Positions 43,324 to 53,905 of a stretch of DNA of 64,000 nt are shown piece after piece; within the stretch, counting starts at the first letter, position 1; the number at the start of each line of letters is the position of its first letter. The stretch is from Polytrichum commune (Eukaryota > Streptophyta > Polytrichopsida > Polytrichales > Polytrichaceae), in NCBI GenBank assembly GCA_950295325.1, contig OX485808.1:12216501-12280500 (forward strand), read 5' to 3'. The position numbers and the translations under genes are program-made. The notes under the pieces were generated by a model that saw only the letters and a program-made list of their open reading frames with translations, was not told the origin of the DNA and did no database searches.

Positions 43324-45840
43324 ATGAAGCGCGTATTCGGAGTGAAGAAGGACAAAACGCCAGGGCCTACGGTGGAGGAGGCGACACAAAGGGTAAGCTT
43401 TTTCCATTGTTTTTGTTTTGATTGCTTGGTACATTCCAAACATCAACTCCTTTGGTTCTACGTTAAGTTCGGATATGGATTTTGTGTGAAGCGATGGAAT
43501 CGGTTTTGGTTACGGATTCAGTGGTTGGTTGGATGAGGATGGATGTAAAGAGATGACTGTATGTATGTGTGTGCAGATAAATAAGAGGGGTGACACAGTT
43601 GATGAGAAAATAAAGAAGCTCGATGGCGAGCTTTTCAGGTATCGGGAACAGATCAAGAAGACAAGGCCCGGTCCCGCGCAGGAAGCTATCAAAGCACGTG
43701 CGATGCGGATTTTGAAGCAGAAGAAGATGTAAGCATACCTTTCCCCCTCTCATATTTCAATTGTTATTGCATCTCTTGCTTTCTGATGCCTCTTCTATTC
43801 TGAAAGCCTTTCTCTCGGCTCTAAAGGAATGTAGACAGAATTCCATGGAAGGAAGTTTTGAAGACATATTCAGAGGATGAGGATGTTGAGAATCAGAAAC
43901 TTGAGAACATGGACTTAGTAGTTGCACATGGTGGACATCCATATACATCACTTTAGGAATTGCTTTTGATTGATTCGCCAGAAGGTAGGGATGGAAAGTT
44001 TGGGGCAGCATCATGTGAAATTCACAAAACAGGAAATTAGGGTTTCCTCCCTGGGGTGTTGTTATTTTTGAACTGTAGGATGTAGTGGTTTGAGAACTGA
44101 AGTGGGCTGCTCTTACGTGGAGCAGGTATGAAGGTCAAAGGGATCAGCTGTACAGTCAAACTTTCAATTTGGAGCAAGTTGCATTTGCAACAGAGGGGCT
44201 CAAGGATGCTCAACAAACGGTGCGGATTTTCTTCTTTTGTGTTCTAAGATTTTGTTATTTTTGTAGTTAGCTGTGCATGTGTCAAATGATTAGGTGACCT
44301 CAATGAGATTCTTCTTCCTCACAAGGTTTGTAGAGTACATGTAATCGTTGGTCTTTATATCAGGTTGTTTAGGGTTCATTGTTTGAAAGATCAATATGTT
44401 GAGTATATGGTTTGTTGGCAATGGTGACATTCATATGTAATCTAAGTGTTTCTTCTGTGCAGATGTCAGCCATGAAAGCAGCTAACAAGGATTTGAAGGG
44501 AACCATGAAGACCCTCAAGATTGATGATATTGATGTATGGTGCTTCCTCTTTTTTATTCTCTTCCTCCATTTTTTTCAGCTGCTTCAAGATCCTACTCAA
44601 AAACTGTGATGAAGATGCTTGACAACAGTTGATTTTCTGCAAGGTGTCCTCTATTGCAGGTAGAAAAGAATCTTTTCTGGCCTCTTCACTATAAATAAGT
44701 CTATACATATCGAAAGCTCACCTGTGCAATTCCTACAGAAAATGCAAGACGAAATGATGGACTTAGTGGACTACAGCTCTGAAATTCAAGAGACTTTGGG
44801 TCGCAGCTACAGTGTACCCGATGACCTTGATGAAGAGGAACTCATGGGTGGTAAGCTTTTTGGTTTCCTATGTTGTTGTTGTTGTTTATAACCTAAGTTC
44901 TGGATTGCTTGAACTAATCAATCAATCACTTTCTTCCCTGGAGTAGTGGAGGTTTAGGGCATGGAACATAAAATGCAGATGGCCTCTTACAGTGCTGAGC
45001 TTGTTTTTTACTTCTGGTTGTTGTTGTGGGCTTGGAACAGAGTTAGATGCTTTAGAAGCTGATATGGGAACGGAAACCGAGTCTGAGGGTATGCCATCCT
45101 ACTTGATGCCTGATAAAGAACCCGAGATGGATTCGGATTTGAACCTACCTGCAGCACCCTCCGGTCATGCGGCATCTTCTCAGCCAAATCCACAGGTTTG
45201 TATTTGGAATGACTTAAGACCTTTATGCAGACATTAGAGTTATTCTTCAACTCAATGGCGCTTTTCAGCGGGAGTTCGTCCCTATGGTTTTCCATTGGTT
45301 GATTTGCATACAATATCAAGGAAATTCCCTCTTTTGGTGCATGCTCAGAGGTAGTATTTGAATCTTAATGAAGAGTAGCCTATTTCGGTTCATTGAGAGC
45401 CAAACTCATCCTAGCACCTCTTTGCATGCCAAAATGAGTTGGATCCTCAATGAACCGATATTGAATGTTCCTCATTCAAACCTCCACACTTCCTCTGAGC
45501 ATGCACCACAAACTTACTGAACATGGAAGGTGTTGTATGCAAAACAACCAACTCCTGACCCAAAGTTTTGTTCAATTAATTTTAGTGTTTCATTGTTCGT
45601 TCCAATTCACTAACTGCAACTTGTTTTATGAGCTAAAAACCTTTTTCACCATTTCAATGATACCACTAGATATGATGAATGACAGTAAGATGACAACACG
45701 AACAGCAGGAAGGGGTTAGAGGAGAGGTGCCACAAGGCTGACTTGAAGTGATTTTGTCTGACAGCGTGCGTGATCACCATGAACAGGCTGCAGATGAGTG
45801 GGGCTTTCCATCCGTTCCAAGAACATCGATACGAACATAA
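43324..45840 (+). CDS. VPS60: ESCRT-III subunit VPS60 / CHMP5-like
   Basis: Seven exons with GT-AG junctions: 43324-43392, 43577-43728, 44126-44219, 44463-44534, 44739-44850, 45041-45195, 45787-45840. They keep frame and give 235 aa, the family's usual length. The N-terminus is basic (MKRVFGVKK). The conserved core follows: INKRGDTVDEKIKKLD, the KKTRPGPAQEAIKARAM segment, QTFNLEQVAFATEGLKDAQ and DLDEEELMGELDALEADM. The C-terminal exon encodes GFPSVPRTSIRT, like the end of plant VPS60.1. VPS60/CHMP5 proteins bind LIP5 and help regulate the AAA-ATPase VPS4/SKD1 during multivesicular body sorting and membrane scission. The last exon is only 54 bp and lies 591 bp from exon 6; it is supported by the acceptor CAG, the phase and the family match. 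The frame at 45465-45719 is intronic. The gene looks intact. Confidence 0.95.
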
Positions 45841-47049
45841 CGGTCATTGTTGATGTGTAGACAGAAGAAAAACAACCGTCTAGTGGAAAATAGGTTACCC
45901 GGTTATTCTGGGGCCACCATTGCTATCATGTGGGGAACTTCAAAATAGTGAAGAAGGTAAGTAGGTGTGCATATGTCAATGTGTTTTCCCTGTGAAGCAC
46001 ATTCAAATTGATCGACAACAATCGACTCATAAATCTTTGGATGCTTGTGGCTGGTACTCTGTATTTTTAGTGGTCAATTGAAAAACACGTTGACCTGGAA
46101 ATTGTGTATATATGAAGTGCTTCTGTTACTCGGGACATAAATCGATGGACCTCCTGCATATTACAGGGCTAATGGCTGCTCATCAGTGTTTATGTAAACC
46201 CTAAACAGATGCACCAAGTTTTCCCTAAATAGACCTGTGAGCCTGCTTAAAATGAATTGATGCTGGCACTTTGCAAGCTGTAGAAGTAACTATACAATCT
46301 CAACGTTTCAATATTCCAGAGTAGATATGGATGAGATTTATTTGTCTTAATACAATAGCTACCTGGTTACCAACTATAATGAACTCCGGTTTTTGTTTTT
46401 GTAGTCATCGTGCTCCTTGTTTTGAATTTGAATCGATTCTGTGGTTGTTTCTTAATTTAAAGCATACAATGCAATTCCCAAAATGAGCAATGAATGCTGC
46501 AATTAACTTCCTTCAAAACCTTGAGGTTGTAGAGATGTATTTTCTTTCAGTTTGTCAACATGTTTCAATTTAGTCCTTTGTTAAGGATTGATTTGTGTTT
46601 GAGAAGCAAGTGCAGTTTGACCCATTATTGTAGAGAATTTCATCTCATCTTATTTGGCCCTGAAAAACATATCTTAAGGATATGATAGTTATATTACCTG
46701 AAGAGAGTCAAGATCTTGCATTGCGTATTGTCTATTTACAGGGAGAATCTCTCATGTTCCATTGCTTCTAATGATGTCTAAGGTAAGATAGACATATCTT
46801 AAACACCATCTTTAATCAAGCACCCACTGTTTGGGTGCACAATGGTTCAATATCCTCTTCAATGAACATTTCAAGTAGTATCCTAAAGGTGAAGATGAGA
46901 ATTCTTTGGATAGGATGAGATGGTCAAGAAGTCATTGTTCAATACATGCTCAACTCTAACCACTTTAGGCACACCTACTTAATCATTTAAGAAGATCAAA
47001 CATATGTTTTTGAATATGTGCCACAAATTGAGGTTTAGTAGACTGTAAA
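45841..47049. other. VPS60 3' region and gene-free interval
   Basis: The 3' UTR should begin here, but no poly(A) site can be fixed. No other gene or clear repeat was recognised to 47049. Confidence 0.45.
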
Positions 47050-47400
47050 TGTTGTAATATCAACCTCCTTACTGTCACTAACTCTCTTATATCTGGAAAC
47101 CCTAAGGAATTGATGTTCTTAGTTTAAATCTCACTCCTTATTGTCACGTTTCCCTATCATATATCATGGATTTTCACATTTAAAAAAAAACCACACAAGA
47201 ATTCAAATCACTCTTGCATGCATCACGTTGCCATTGTTGTAAATATTGTCATTATTGCAGTGTTGACTTTGTGTTATTCCATAATGTCACATGCTACACT
47301 AGTTCTCTTTTATCATGCATCCATGTTAACACTACAAAACTCCTTCATATCACATGCACTTTGGTTGCAACAAGTGTGATATTATGGAGTTAAGTGTGTA
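47050..47400. repeat. Dispersed repeat family C, copy 2
   Basis: It matches 15170-15530 in the same orientation, including CTCTTATATC, CATATATCATGGA, TTATTCCATAATGTCACATG and TATCACATGCACTTTGGTTG. Differences are scattered and no frame is conserved. Confidence 0.6.
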
Positions 47401-47539
47401 CTTTATTTTATTTTTATGGCTTTGCATTCATACCGGACTTGATGATTGAATGGGTGTTTTTTTGGGATTCTTTTGCAATTAGAGAGGCTAAACCTGTTGG
47501 AAGTGACCATAAGATAGATGGGTCTTAAGTGCCTCTTTT

Positions 47540-48000
47540 TTCCAAACCCCCAAATTTGACTGGTATATGGTTCAGTAAGGATCAAAGAGAAAACATCATA
47601 AGGACACATGTTTAAAAGAGATTGGACTACATCTTCAAATATTATTAACTACTCTCCACTCAATAGGGAGCACAATTGGGAGGACCTAGGTATCTAGTTA
47701 AGAAATCAACAACATGAACTTCTAGTATCCATAACTAAATCAAGGAAAGTCTGATTTTCAATCCGATTTTTACAGATGTTTCATTGTAGATTTGCTAATG
47801 CGACACGCGTGTTGTTGTGTAAATCCAATCGGAAGAAGTTGGAGAACATATAAAACAAAACAAATAACACCGGCATACCTTGGTAGACTCGTGTACTTTA
47901 TGTGGGCCTTGTACCATCCCTCTTCTTAATTGGATGCCTATATTTGATCGGTAGTTAAGAAAGGACACCAAAAAGACATGTAGGTCAATGAAAGTGGACT
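47540..48000 (-). repeat. R1 copy, long form, reverse
   Basis: It parallels 8410-8760, with TTGGACTACATCTTCAAAT, CACTCAATA...ACAATTGGGAGGACC, TTCATTGTAGATTTGCTAAT and GAAGAAGTTGGAGAACAT. As at 8410-8760, a family A MITE and a TCTA microsatellite follow on the same side. Confidence 0.65.
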
Positions 48001-48042
48001 ATGTTATGATGTCAACAGAGGTTTGACTGCATCTATTGTGAC

Positions 48043-48268
48043 CAATGATTGGGGAGAACCGGCAGTTAGTTACAAATGAACCGGTTGAGTTTGAGAAATA
48101 ACCGGTTTATGTTCAAGACTGCAGAAAAATCACCGATCAATTTAGAGGAATATATAGAATATACCCCAGTTTAATAAAGGAAAACCGGAGGATGTCAACA
48201 TGTAACCGGTTGGATTAGCAAACACTAGGATCTCAACCGATTATGCCCAAAAATCTACCCGATCACTG
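48043..48268 (+). mobile_element. hAT-type MITE, family A
   Basis: The ends CAATGATTGGGGAGA and TCTACCCGATCACTG form the family's inverted repeat with two mismatches. The flanks are ATTGTGAC (48035-48042) and GTTGTGAC (48269-48276), a target duplication with one change. Length is 226 bp. Confidence 0.85.
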
Positions 48269-48315
48269 GTTGTGACTGAGTGGAGACAATATTCCTCGGA
48301 AAGCAGATAGATTGT

Positions 48316-48336
48316 TCAATCTATCTATCTATCTAT
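48316..48336. repeat. (TCTA)n microsatellite
   Basis: About five TCTA units, 50 bp beyond a family A MITE. Confidence 0.85.
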
Positions 48337-48339
48337 ACC

Positions 48340-50080
48340 ATAATGTGCTTGCCATCTCATCAAAACCACAAATGCATACTAAACGAAAGACGTGGAAATA
48401 TGTATTATTAAACAAAAGACGTGCAAATCTGCGGTCCAAAAGACAAGAAAACAAAAAGCAGTTACGTCCAAACTTTCAATGTGCTGACATGAATAAGAGT
48501 CCATGGCCACACATTCTTTGTGGATTTCCACATGTTGTAAATATGATTTGATACATATGATTCCAATATTTTGATCCGATGTGCACTTGTTATACGGTCC
48601 CACATTCATAGCGTAGCTTACATGTGTTTTGTACTCCCATGTTGATCATGCACAATAACTTTGAGTGCATCTTAGTATATACACTAGATTGTTTAATGCT
48701 AGATTGTATTATCGTCAAGGATTTTAAAGTATACAACAAGAACCGGATATGAGATATCATGATCCCTTTCAACACTATTATTAATTCAAGAAGACTTCAA
48801 ATATGAGATATTTTTCGCTCCTCTTGATAAAAATTTACATGAAAATTTCAAATACGTATTGGAGAAGATCTCTTCAACGTAAGCATAAAATTTAATGGAA
48901 GGATATTTCTTGTGTCCAATTTAATGGAGATCCTACACATCAACTTGTTCCCTGGCCATGTAAATTACGGTCTCATTGTGAGTAATATTCACTTTTGGGT
49001 CTAAACCATGATAAGATGTATCATTAAGGACTAAATAGAAAGCAGTATGTACATTTCATAAGGACCATGTTTGAGTCAATACTACTGCTTAAAATTTACA
49101 AACCATTATTCAAATTTGATGACAATATTTATGATTGTGCTAAGTCTTGACTATAAACCTAAGTAAAGTTTAAAATAGAAACGTGATAACCATTCAAAGG
49201 AATGTCGAGGACTATGGAAAAGGTGACAAGTGTCACAATTTTACTACACCTTATTGTGATTGGACCGCTTTATTTTATTTTTGTACAATACATGCACATG
49301 ATGAAACATGTGGATCGTCGTAGGCTACTGAAACGCACCATGTTCGATAGGAGACAAATATGCTTGTGCCATAACCATCCTTTGTAGAATCACTTCGGGT
49401 TTACATTTGAGTTTGAGGCTATGAACAAAGGTGAAACACGCCATTCAGTGACTGGTGGCATGTGTCTCTATCTGAATATCCATTGTACATACCCATAGTA
49501 CATTATCACTTTCAACACAACAAAAGTCAATATCTACATGACCAGGGGGGTGGACTCTTCATTGGAAACCTATATGACCTGTATGGATCACTAAGAAATT
49601 AAACCCCTTATGTACAAGAAAGCTAAAGAGAAAAAAGAATGTATACGTACAAATGGCATGCTAGAAAATGAACTCATGTAATTAAACTAAGCTTTTCAAT
49701 TTAATGTGATAAATGCCTCCACTGCATATACAAAACATAAATCGTGAATTCAATAAGCCTCTAATACACATAAAATTCACTTTTTCTTTCTAATGAGAAA
49801 GTCATTGAACGTTTTTTTGTCCATAGCATGTAACTCAACAATTGTATCAAACAAACAAAGACAAGAGCATAATAAGTTAGCCACAATCCAAAGAGAATAA
49901 CTCAAGGAAACCCATTTAGTGCTCTGACAACGTCTAGTATTTAAATACTAGAATCCCATAACCCAAATGCAAACCCTAACAAAAACATACATAATAGTCA
50001 TTAAGGACTATGACCATATGACAACAATGGATGAAAACATGAATTGGATGAAACAAATACATCCCAACAAATGGATGTTA
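48340..50080. other. gene-free interval
   Basis: No gene recognised. The frame at 49202-49387 has a hydrophobic stretch but no known family resemblance. Confidence 0.5.
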
Positions 50081-50084
50081 TTCA

Positions 50085-50640
50085 TTGGAGCTAGACAACT
50101 CTCAATGAATATTCTAGTTGGAATTAGACAATTCCAACTAGAAGAATGGATGATTGGATAAAGTTGGAATTAGACTGTTCCAATTAGAAGAATGGATGAA
50201 TGCATCAAGTTGGAATTAGATAATTCCAATTAGAGGATTGTGATTGAGCCAAAAGATAAGACATGATCATACGGTGAAATGATCTATGTATATAAAGAAG
50301 GAAGCTTCATTCTAAATTTAGTATGACTTGAGACTTCTAAAAGTATCTCTTAGATTCTATGGATAAAAAATGGATGAACTAGGAGTGTCATTGGGGTATA
50401 GCAGAAAGTCGGGGGAAGAGAGAGGATCATCTTGTGTATCTTCTATATTTAGGTGGTTCGAGCCCAAAGCAACCACAATATTGTGATTTAGATTGTATTT
50501 TTTTTGTAATGTTCAAAGTTTGAAACTTCTCAATATTGGTGTCTCATGTGCATTCATGTTTATATTATTCTTGTGTTAAAGAGGAGTGTGACAATTATTG
50601 TGATATACTTGGATTAAAAGATTTGATGATCAATTATTCA
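50085..50640 (+). repeat. LTR-like sequence (+ orientation)
   Basis: From about 50150 this matches the reverse complement of 56490-56838 almost end to end: GATTGTGATTGAGCCAAAAG, TAGTATGACTTGAGACTTCT, AAAAGTATCTCTTAGAT, TCTCATGTGCATTCATG and TATTATTCTTGTG. Its upstream part carries a palindromic core TTGGAATTAGACAATTCCAA repeated with starts at about 50116, 50162 and 50208, as in enhancer-bearing U3 regions. A related phrase, GGAGCTAGACAACTCTCAAT, is at 50090 and again at 50960. The orientation is opposite to the pol remnant it flanks. Confidence 0.65.
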
Positions 50641-51158
50641 AGAATGAAAGACTAACTATATTTTGTTGTACTTAGCATATGAGCAAATGGTGATTGGGGT
50701 CAGAGAACTCCAAAGAAAGAATTGGGTCAAACAACCCAAGAGAGAATGGTGCACAAGGGCTAGACAACCCATGAAGGAGTTGTGTATAGGAGTCAGACAA
50801 CTCCCGATCGAAGATCTTTGCATTGAGTTAGATTGCTTCAACTGAGCTAGACACCTCCCTTTAGAAGATCTTTGTGTTGAAATTTGACTCCAACTAAAAG
50901 TTATGAATTGAAGTAGGCAACTCATAGCGGATAGATATTATTCTTTGGAGCTAGACAACTCTCAATGAATAAATCTAGTTGATGGGGTTAAAATAGTCAT
51001 TGGAGTCTTATAATCTTATCCATATAAAACAAAGAATGGACTACAACCACTACTATGCAATCTTTGGTTATACGCAAATTCACAAAGATATAATCATTTG
51101 TCCCAAGATTATTGTCTCTTATGAACATATAGTCGAAGCATGTTCTCGATGGTTCTAT

Positions 51159-51400
51159 TCATTGAGTTTGACCATCTATCTCAAGATGATAAGCTATACT
51201 AAGTTTAATTTTGGTTCCACACATCTTGAAGAGTGTGGTCCTAAATTGACTTATAAACTTAGGAACCCGATCACTAATGATTTCTAATGGCATTCCATGA
51301 ATCTTAAAGACATTTTTCACAAACAAATTAGCGATACTGGAAGCCATCACTGTTGTCGCCGTTGGTACGCAATGGGCTATTTATGTTATTTATTCTCACA
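51159..51400 (-). pseudogene. Ty3/gypsy integrase fragment
   Basis: The minus-strand frame at 51159-51350 reads as the integrase core: FVKNVFKIHGMPLEIISDR, then FISQF, and AYHLEIDGQTQ, the usual surroundings of the second and third acidic residues. The expected DRD motif reads DRV. The domain is short and its neighbours are in other frames. Confidence 0.8.
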
Positions 51401-51711
51401 AAGATGCTATCATAATCAAATTGTCTTGGGAAGACTCACGATAAAATACATACTAATTGATTCAAATTTTGAATTAGACACCTCTACTGGTTGTAACAAG
51501 CTGAGATTTTTTTAATTTGTTCCACCTTAGATACTTGACATTGTAAGCAATGCTCAACATATTCTTAAATATGGGCCAACAATAGTGGCGTCTAATAGCT
51601 ATGTATATTAGTAACTTGGATGGCCTGCTAGCAAAATATCATGAAGATCATGCATATTATTAAGTCTATAATTCTCAACCTTGAATATACAAACTATGAC
51701 ATTATAAACTA

Positions 51712-52000
51712 TTACTCTTTATTTCTCAATTCATAAGACTTGAATTTTTTTATCTCTTTAATAGATGTAGAAACTTTAGACAAATTTTTAATTGGTAATT
51801 TAAATGCATGATCATTCGCATAGTGAGTTTTAATCTTCTTTATCAAAGGTGACTTGAAACATGAGATTGGATTTTCCGTAGGTTGTCTATACAATGTATC
51901 AACTACAACAATTTCTTTATCATTAATATATTCTATATCAAGGTCAAATTCTTGAAGTAACTCCATCCATCTACATTGCTTTCTATGGAGATTTTGTTAA
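51712..52000 (-). pseudogene. Ty3/gypsy RNase H C-terminal / tether fragment
   Basis: The frame at 51712-51966 has LLQEFDLDIEYINDKEIVVV followed by DTLYRQP, matching the junction after RNase H in gypsy polyproteins (usually ...ADALSR). It lies in the expected order between reverse transcriptase and integrase. RNase H upstream (52000-52380) is too broken to read. Confidence 0.75.
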
Positions 52001-52383
52001 ATGGGCAAATATCTTAGAGATTTATAGTTAGTCTGAATCTTAAAGTTTGTCCCCAACAGGTAATGTCTCCACACCTTTAAAGCGTAAACTATTGCAAATG
52101 TTTATTTTTCATAGATTGGGTAATTTCATTTCGCAAAATTTAACTTACAATATTTGTAAGCAAACACCCATCTTTCTTCCATCAAAACAACATCAATAAC
52201 TAGGTTACTAGCATCAATATATAAAACACATGCTTGTATATGATCATGATTATCAAGACATGTGTTGAAGTTAAAGCGTTCTTTAAGTTCAAGAAACTTG
52301 AATCACAATAAAAAAATCCAACTAACAAAATCGGAATTTTTTCATATGTGCAGTCAAAGGAGCTACAATCTTGAAGAATCCTT

Positions 52384-53059
52384 TCACAACCTTCGATAAT
52401 AGCTAGTAAGATTTAAGAAGCTTTGCACTTCGGTCTTAATCCTACATATGGCCCACTCATGAATTATTTTAGCTTTTGTAGGGCCAACCAATAAGCATTT
52501 ATTTGTAACCATATGCCCAAAACACTCCACACTTGATGAGAAAAATTCATACTTGCTTTGCTTGGCATAGAGTTTATTGGACCTCAAGATATTAAACACT
52601 TGTCTAAGATGCTCTTTGTGTTCTTCTACTATTTTGGAGTATATAAAAATGTCATCCATAAATACTAAAACGTACTTACCCAATGTTTATGAAACAAGGT
52701 ATTCATCAAGGTCATAAATGTTACTGCAGCATTTGTGAGAAAAAAATCATTACAACATATTCATAAATTTTTAGCCATGACCAAAATGTTGTCTTTTTAA
52801 TATTTGATTCTTTCACTTGCATTTGGCGATAATCATTCTTTAGTTCAATTTTAGAAAACACCTTTGCTCCATAAAGATAATCAAACAGATCATCTGTCTG
52901 TGGTAAATGATATTTATTTTTTATGGTCAATCTATTTAGTTTGCAATACTCCACACACAATCTCAAAGACTTGTCCTTCTTTTTCATGTAGAGGATTGGC
53001 GCACCCCACATATTAGACTTACTAGGTTGAAAGTAGCCTTTGTTTAACAAATCTGTCAA
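52384..53059 (-). pseudogene. Ty3/gypsy reverse transcriptase remnant
   Basis: Two minus-strand frames, 53059-52721 and 52683-52384, cover the polymerase. The first has LNKGYFQPSKSNMWGAPILY, then LRLCVEYCKLN and FSKIELKNDYRQ. The second has the catalytic box as FMDD in VLVFMDDIFIYSK, and HLRQVFNILRSNKLYAKQSK. The two frames are separated by a frameshift and stop, so it is inactive. Confidence 0.88.
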
Positions 53060-53254
53060 TTAATTTTTTATTTTTTAAATTTTGAGCTAAAAAAAAAAAT
53101 GGAGCTCTTTAGACTGGGGCTACATTATCAACCACGTGTATAGCATGATCTATTTTCCTTACCTATAGTAATTCAATTATTTCATCAAGGAATACATCAT
53201 TGATTTCGTTATCATCCAAGGGACCTTCTATTTCTTGTTGACTGTGAATTCCAT

Positions 53255-53452
53255 TTATAATTCTATCACATACACGAAAGATATTTCTTCACATTTTTTG
53301 ATAGAACTTTTCATTTGTGAGTGAGAAAACATAAGAACCTTTAGTAATGATCGTTTACCTCTAATGAAAAATGATATTCCATCTGAAAGCTTTTCATATA
53401 CTGCATCTTCTTCACATGCAATATATGTGTCCACTTGACATAGCCATGTCAT
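53255..53452 (-). pseudogene. Retroelement polyprotein segment between protease and RT
   Basis: This minus-strand frame falls where the protease-RT linker of a gypsy polyprotein should be. It has no motif I can name; the assignment rests on position. Confidence 0.4.
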
Positions 53453-53470
53453 TCCTGAGATGGTATCGTA

Positions 53471-53701
53471 TCACACTCCACTCCAAACTTTGAAGTCGGC
53501 TACAATGTTGACTCCTTCAATGTCCACCAACACCTTCAACATGCAGTGGTTATTAACACTAGATTCGTTGTTTAGTAGTTTAACATAACACGCTTTTATT
53601 GGAACTAGGGGAAGTCCCAATTTCCTCACAAAATCAGTCGACATCATATTATGCGTGCATCCCGAATCCATCATAATAGTGCATGGTTGGGAAGAGTTCA
53701 A
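53471..53701 (-). pseudogene. Ty3/gypsy aspartic protease fragment
   Basis: The minus-strand frame contains the active-site motif as MMDSGCTHNMMS, followed by FVRKLGL, as in retropepsin-like domains of plant gypsy elements. It is upstream of the reverse transcriptase in the correct order. Confidence 0.78.
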
Positions 53702-53839
53702 GTTTCCTCTAATTTAAACTACTGTTCGTTCTTGCTCTAGTTCCATGTTCATCACTGCAGCAAAAACTTGAACCGACCCACCTCCATCATGCTTTTGGGT
53801 CTCTGCTAAATATTTTACTTCTAAGGCTTTTGTTTTTCA

Positions 53840-53905
53840 TTTTTTTAATCATGGGGCACTTGAAGGATTTGTGTCCAGGTTCATGGCAAACAAAACAAAG
53901 TTCTT
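53840..53905 (-). pseudogene. Gag zinc knuckle
   Basis: On the minus strand, CFVCHEPGHKSFKC fits C-X2-C-X4-H-X4-C exactly. It is the nucleocapsid zinc knuckle at the end of gag, just upstream of the protease. Confidence 0.85.

Noticed and set aside
42744-43439. Open frames of 173 aa (+) and 190 aa (-) over the VPS60 promoter
   Set aside because: They overlap each other on opposite strands in a CpG-rich, TTG-repeat region, and the minus frame includes the repeat as Asn runs. Both are explained as leader and promoter of VPS60.
45465-45719. 84-aa frame in the last VPS60 intron as an alternative C-terminus
   Set aside because: It does not connect in phase with a family-like end, whereas 45787-45840 gives the conserved GFPSVPRTSIRT terminus.
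50450-50470. GGTTCGAGCCC as a possible tRNA B box
   Set aside because: No cloverleaf can be drawn around it, no A box lies at the proper distance, and it is within the LTR-like repeat.
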